Assembly (NCBI RefSeq): GCF_000006565.2
Contig: NC_031472.1
Span: 2,536,227-2,600,226, forward strand
DNA length: 64,000 bases
Direction: 5' to 3'
Source: Toxoplasma gondii ME49
Taxonomy: Eukaryota > Apicomplexa > Conoidasida > Eucoccidiorida > Sarcocystidae
The notes under the pieces are model-generated. The model worked only from the letters and a program-made list of their open reading frames with translations, was not told the origin of the DNA and did not search any database. Shown here piece after piece: positions 61,101 to 64,000 of the stretch (the first letter of the stretch is position 1; each line of letters begins with the position of its first letter). A program made the translations under genes and the position numbers.

Positions 61101-64000
61101 CGTCCCTACCACTATGAAATGTTGGACATCCCGAGCATCCGGCGTGTGGAGTTGCAAGGTGCGCAGGTCCGTATGCCAATGGCCAAAGAGCTCGTACGCG
61201 ATTGGGGTTCTGTCGTCCAGCAGCAGACGACTTCTGATTCTTCTAGTGACACACCAGCTATCCGCAGTCGCTCTGCTGAAGCACTCTGTGTCTTTTCGAC
61301 GCCTTGTACAGCAGACAGCGACCAACGTATGAAAGGCGCCATTACCCACAGTCATATCATACGCCGAGGGACAGCGCCAGCCAAAAGAGAAAAACCTCTC
61401 AAAAGTACATTTATCTGGGGCACTACAGTGGAAGACAGAAACCACCCCATCAGCCCAGACCCGTTCTCAAGGCTGCAGGGATGTGGCCAGACCCTCCAGG
61501 ACGAGCTCCCATCAGCTCGCACTAGACCGGGATGGGCCGCATTGGACTCCAGCCTGAAAAACAAGGACCCGCAGATTAGCGCAGGAGACGAAGCCGCGAA
61601 GGTCGAGCACACGTCAGCGGAACCTTGCCTGGGAACGGTACCGTCCTTTTGTCGGCTTGTAAGAAGTCACGACTTGCTAGAGGCTGGAGCGCAGGTTCGT
61701 GTGCTTGGGCCAACGACAGACCCGGAGACAGAGACCGCTTCTCAGCTCCAGACAACTGAGCTTGCCACGCTGACAACTGTGGATCCATCGTTGTCGGAAA
61801 TGAGCCGGTCAGTCCGAGTGGTGCCCAGAGAAATGGTTGAAGATGATGGACAATTCGGGTTGTCTGTCTCTATGCGAGAGGCGTGCGCAGCGGCTTCCGG
61901 GAAAAACATAAATTTCGAGATAAAAACCACGGCGCCGTACAAGGGCACATCTCTGTTTAAGGCGGGAGCAAGACGCAAGAGTTCAGACGGGAGCTGCCCG
62001 CCTCCTATTGAATCGATTGACAGGTCAACGGATGTGGCAACTGATCACAGTGGCAGACGATTTGACACTCCCACGATTCCAAAGTCCTGTCTACGCCCTG
62101 AACAGATTACTGCCTTGGAGCGCAAACAACCCCCTGCGGAATCCGACGGCCGCACAGCTCCAGCGGTATCACACATTCAAGAGATCACTCCCGCAGACTC
62201 ACCTTCAAGGCACGAATACAGCCAGACTGCCAGACGACAGCGCCAACAACCCCCAACACCGGGAACCCGTCACCCTCAGTCTGGAGCGCGAGCTCATATA
62301 GCAGACGGTGCGGGACAGCATAGCGAAAAGGATGTACATCTTCCCATGGAAAAAGAACAGGCGCAGGCGACGCGGTTGCCCGACGCTCCGGTGGAGACTT
62401 CCTTGGAGTCGCAACAGAGGACCGCAGATGCCCAAAACGCGCCCGATGTGTGCGAGACTGTGGGGAGAGCAGGGGGCTTTGGGGGTGCGGAATCTGGCGG
62501 GGAGGAGGCAGTTGTGTTTGGGCCGATGACAGAGGCTGAGGCACAGGCGACGCGGTTGCCCGACGCTCCTGTCGAGACTTCCGTGGAGTCGCAGCAGGAG
62601 ACCAGAGATGCCCGAGAGGCGCCAGATGTGTGCGAGACTATGGAGAGAGCAGAGGGGTCTGAGGGTGCGGAATCTGGTAGGGAGGAGGCACTTGTGTTTG
62701 GGCCGATGACTGAGGCTGAGGCGCAGGCGACGCGGTTGCCCGACGCTCCTGTCGAGACTTCCGTGGAGTCGCAGCAGGAGACCAGAGATGCCCGAAAGGC
62801 GCCAGATGTGTGCGAGACTATGGAGAGAGCAGAGGGGTCTGGGGGTGCGGAATCTGGTGGGGAGGAGGCAGTTGTGTTTGGGCCGATGACAGAGGCTGAG
62901 GCGCAGGCGACGCGGTTGCCCGACGCTCCTGTCGAGACTTCCTTGGAGTCGCAACAGAGGACCGGAGATGCCCAAAACGCGCCAGATGTGTGCGAGACTG
63001 TGGAGAGAGCAGAGGGGTCTGGGGGTGCGGAATCTGGTAGGAAGGAGGCAGTTGTGTTTGGGCCGATGACAGAGGCTGAGGCGCAGGCGACGCGGTTGCC
63101 CGACGCTCCTGTCGAGACTTCCTTGGAGTCGCAACAGAGGACCGGAGATGCCCAAAACGCGCCAGATGTGTGCGAGACTGTTGGGAGAGCAGAGGGCTCT
63201 GGGGGTCCGGAATCTGGTGGGGAGGAGGCAGTTGTGTTTGGGCCGATGACAGAGGCTGAGGCGCAGGCGACGCGGTTGCCCGACGCTCCGGTGGAGACTT
63301 CCTTGGAGTCGCAGCAGAAGACCAGAGATGCCCGAAAGGCGCCAGATGTGTGCGAGACTGTGGCGAGAGCAGAGGGGTCTGAGGGTGCGGAATCTGCTAG
63401 GAAGGAGGCAGTTGTGTTTGGGCCGATGACAGAGGCTGAGGCGCAGGCGACGCGGTTGCCCGACGCTCCGGTGAAGACGTCCGTGGAGTCGCAGCAGGAG
63501 ACCAGAGATGCCCGAAAGGCGCCAGATGTGTGCGAGACTATGGAGAGAGCAGAGGGGTCTGAGGGTGCGGAATCTGCTAGGAAGGAGGCAGTTGTGTTTG
63601 GGCCGATGACAGAGGCTGAGGCGCAGGCGACGCGGTTGCCCGACGCTCCGGTGGAGACTTCCTTGGAGTCGCAGCAGGAGACCAGAGATGCCCGAAAGGC
63701 GCCAGATGTGTGCGAGACTATGGACACAGCAGAGGGGTCTGAGGGTGCGGAATCTGGTGGGGAGGAGGCAGTTGTGTTTGGGCCGATGACAGAGGCTGAG
63801 GCGCAGGCGACGCGGTTGCCCGACGCTCCGGTGAAGACGTCCGTGAAGTCGCAGCAGAAGACCAGAGATGCCCGAAAGGCGCCAGATGTGTGCGAGACTA
63901 TGGAGAGAGCAGAGGGGTCTGAGGGTGCGGAATCTGCTAGGAAGGAGGCAGTTGTTTTTGGACCGATGACAGAGGCTGAGGCGCAGGCGACGCGGTTGCC
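58138..64000 (+). CDS. Large acidic repeat protein, 3' end beyond window
   Basis: No known domain. Exons 58138 (or acceptor at 58168)-58351, 58662-58700, 58987-59172, 59526-59960 and 60262 to the window end join in phase 1 at every junction, and the last stays open for 3.7 kb. Residues from the early exons are Ser/Arg-rich (VSVNQMEKLLPQSRSRDISQ, SSSREAP). The long exon starts with a basic patch (RGRRLTKSRQ...RARRRKMFRY), goes through about 650 Ser/Thr/Pro-rich residues, then enters a glutamate-rich 60-residue repeat. An ATG at 58138 opens the frame, but the first exon may instead begin at the CTGCAG acceptor and belong to the IQ gene upstream, since phases would allow it. Disordered scaffold or surface-antigen-like protein are both possible; I cannot choose. 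Confidence 0.7.
62361..64000 (+). repeat. 180-bp coding tandem repeat, nine full copies and more
   Basis: Units begin at 62361, 62541, 62721, 62901, 63081, 63261, 63441, 63621 and 63801, with a tenth cut by the window edge at 63981. The spacing is exactly 180 bases, so each unit encodes 60 residues. Conserved parts are QATRLPDAPVETS, ESQQ, APDVCET, AESG and EEAVVFGPMTEAEA. Each unit carries one cysteine and a strong negative charge. Copies differ by a few substitutions and no indels. The first copy is the most diverged (GRAGGFGGAESGGEE). Confidence 0.95.

Noticed and set aside
62294..63727. Minus-strand frame of 477 codons across the repeat array (and the overlapping 62205-63155 frame)
   Set aside because: It mirrors the 180-bp sense repeat; the sense frame is continuous with 2 kb of non-repeat coding sequence and with phased upstream exons, the antisense is not.

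Overview
This is nuclear DNA of a coccidian apicomplexan of the Toxoplasma/Neospora/Hammondia group, most likely Toxoplasma gondii. The base composition is balanced, the genes carry many short introns with GTRAGT donors and C/T-rich acceptors, the proteins contain long Ser/Gln/Glu-rich inserts, and TA and CATA microsatellites lie in introns. The strongest clue is CPSF3: with its first ATG as residue 1, the three residues I remember as T. gondii benzoxaborole-resistance sites (Y328, Y483, E545) fall exactly at those numbers. There is no bacterial-style operon, phage, CRISPR array or transposon. I built the exon models by hand from splice signals, reading-frame phase and conserved motifs. Six of them close to a multiple of three across every junction.

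Layout: (1) 293-1644 (+), 3' end of a coiled-coil gene whose start lies before the window. (2) 3133-6958 (-), CPSF3, the pre-mRNA 3'-end endonuclease. (3) 10590-13486 (-), a BCA2-type zinc ribbon plus RING-H2 ubiquitin ligase. (4) 15417-21109 (+), a ten-exon S1/P1 nuclease with all nine zinc ligands and a C-terminal transmembrane anchor. (5) 23532-23905 (+), a doubtful small gene. (6) 23995-29452 (-), an RlmI-like PUA plus SAM methyltransferase. (7) 32353-43477 (-), a CDKL-family kinase with a tail of roughly 1,350 residues. (8) 44410-50885 (+), a multi-EF-hand protein transcribed divergently from the kinase. (9) 53858-57081 and 58138 to the window end (+), an IQ-motif Ser/Arg-rich protein and an acidic repeat protein, perhaps one gene. 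The latter carries a 180-bp tandem array running off the window.

The genes do not form one pathway. Several are basic RNA or protein machinery (CPSF3, the RNA methyltransferase, the RING ligase). The CDKL kinase and the EF-hand protein share a 0.9-kb divergent promoter and both resemble cilium-linked families. In coccidia the only flagellated stage is the male gamete, so coupled expression there is a reasonable but untested idea. Intergenic stretches of 1.5-3.6 kb hold no gene I can defend.
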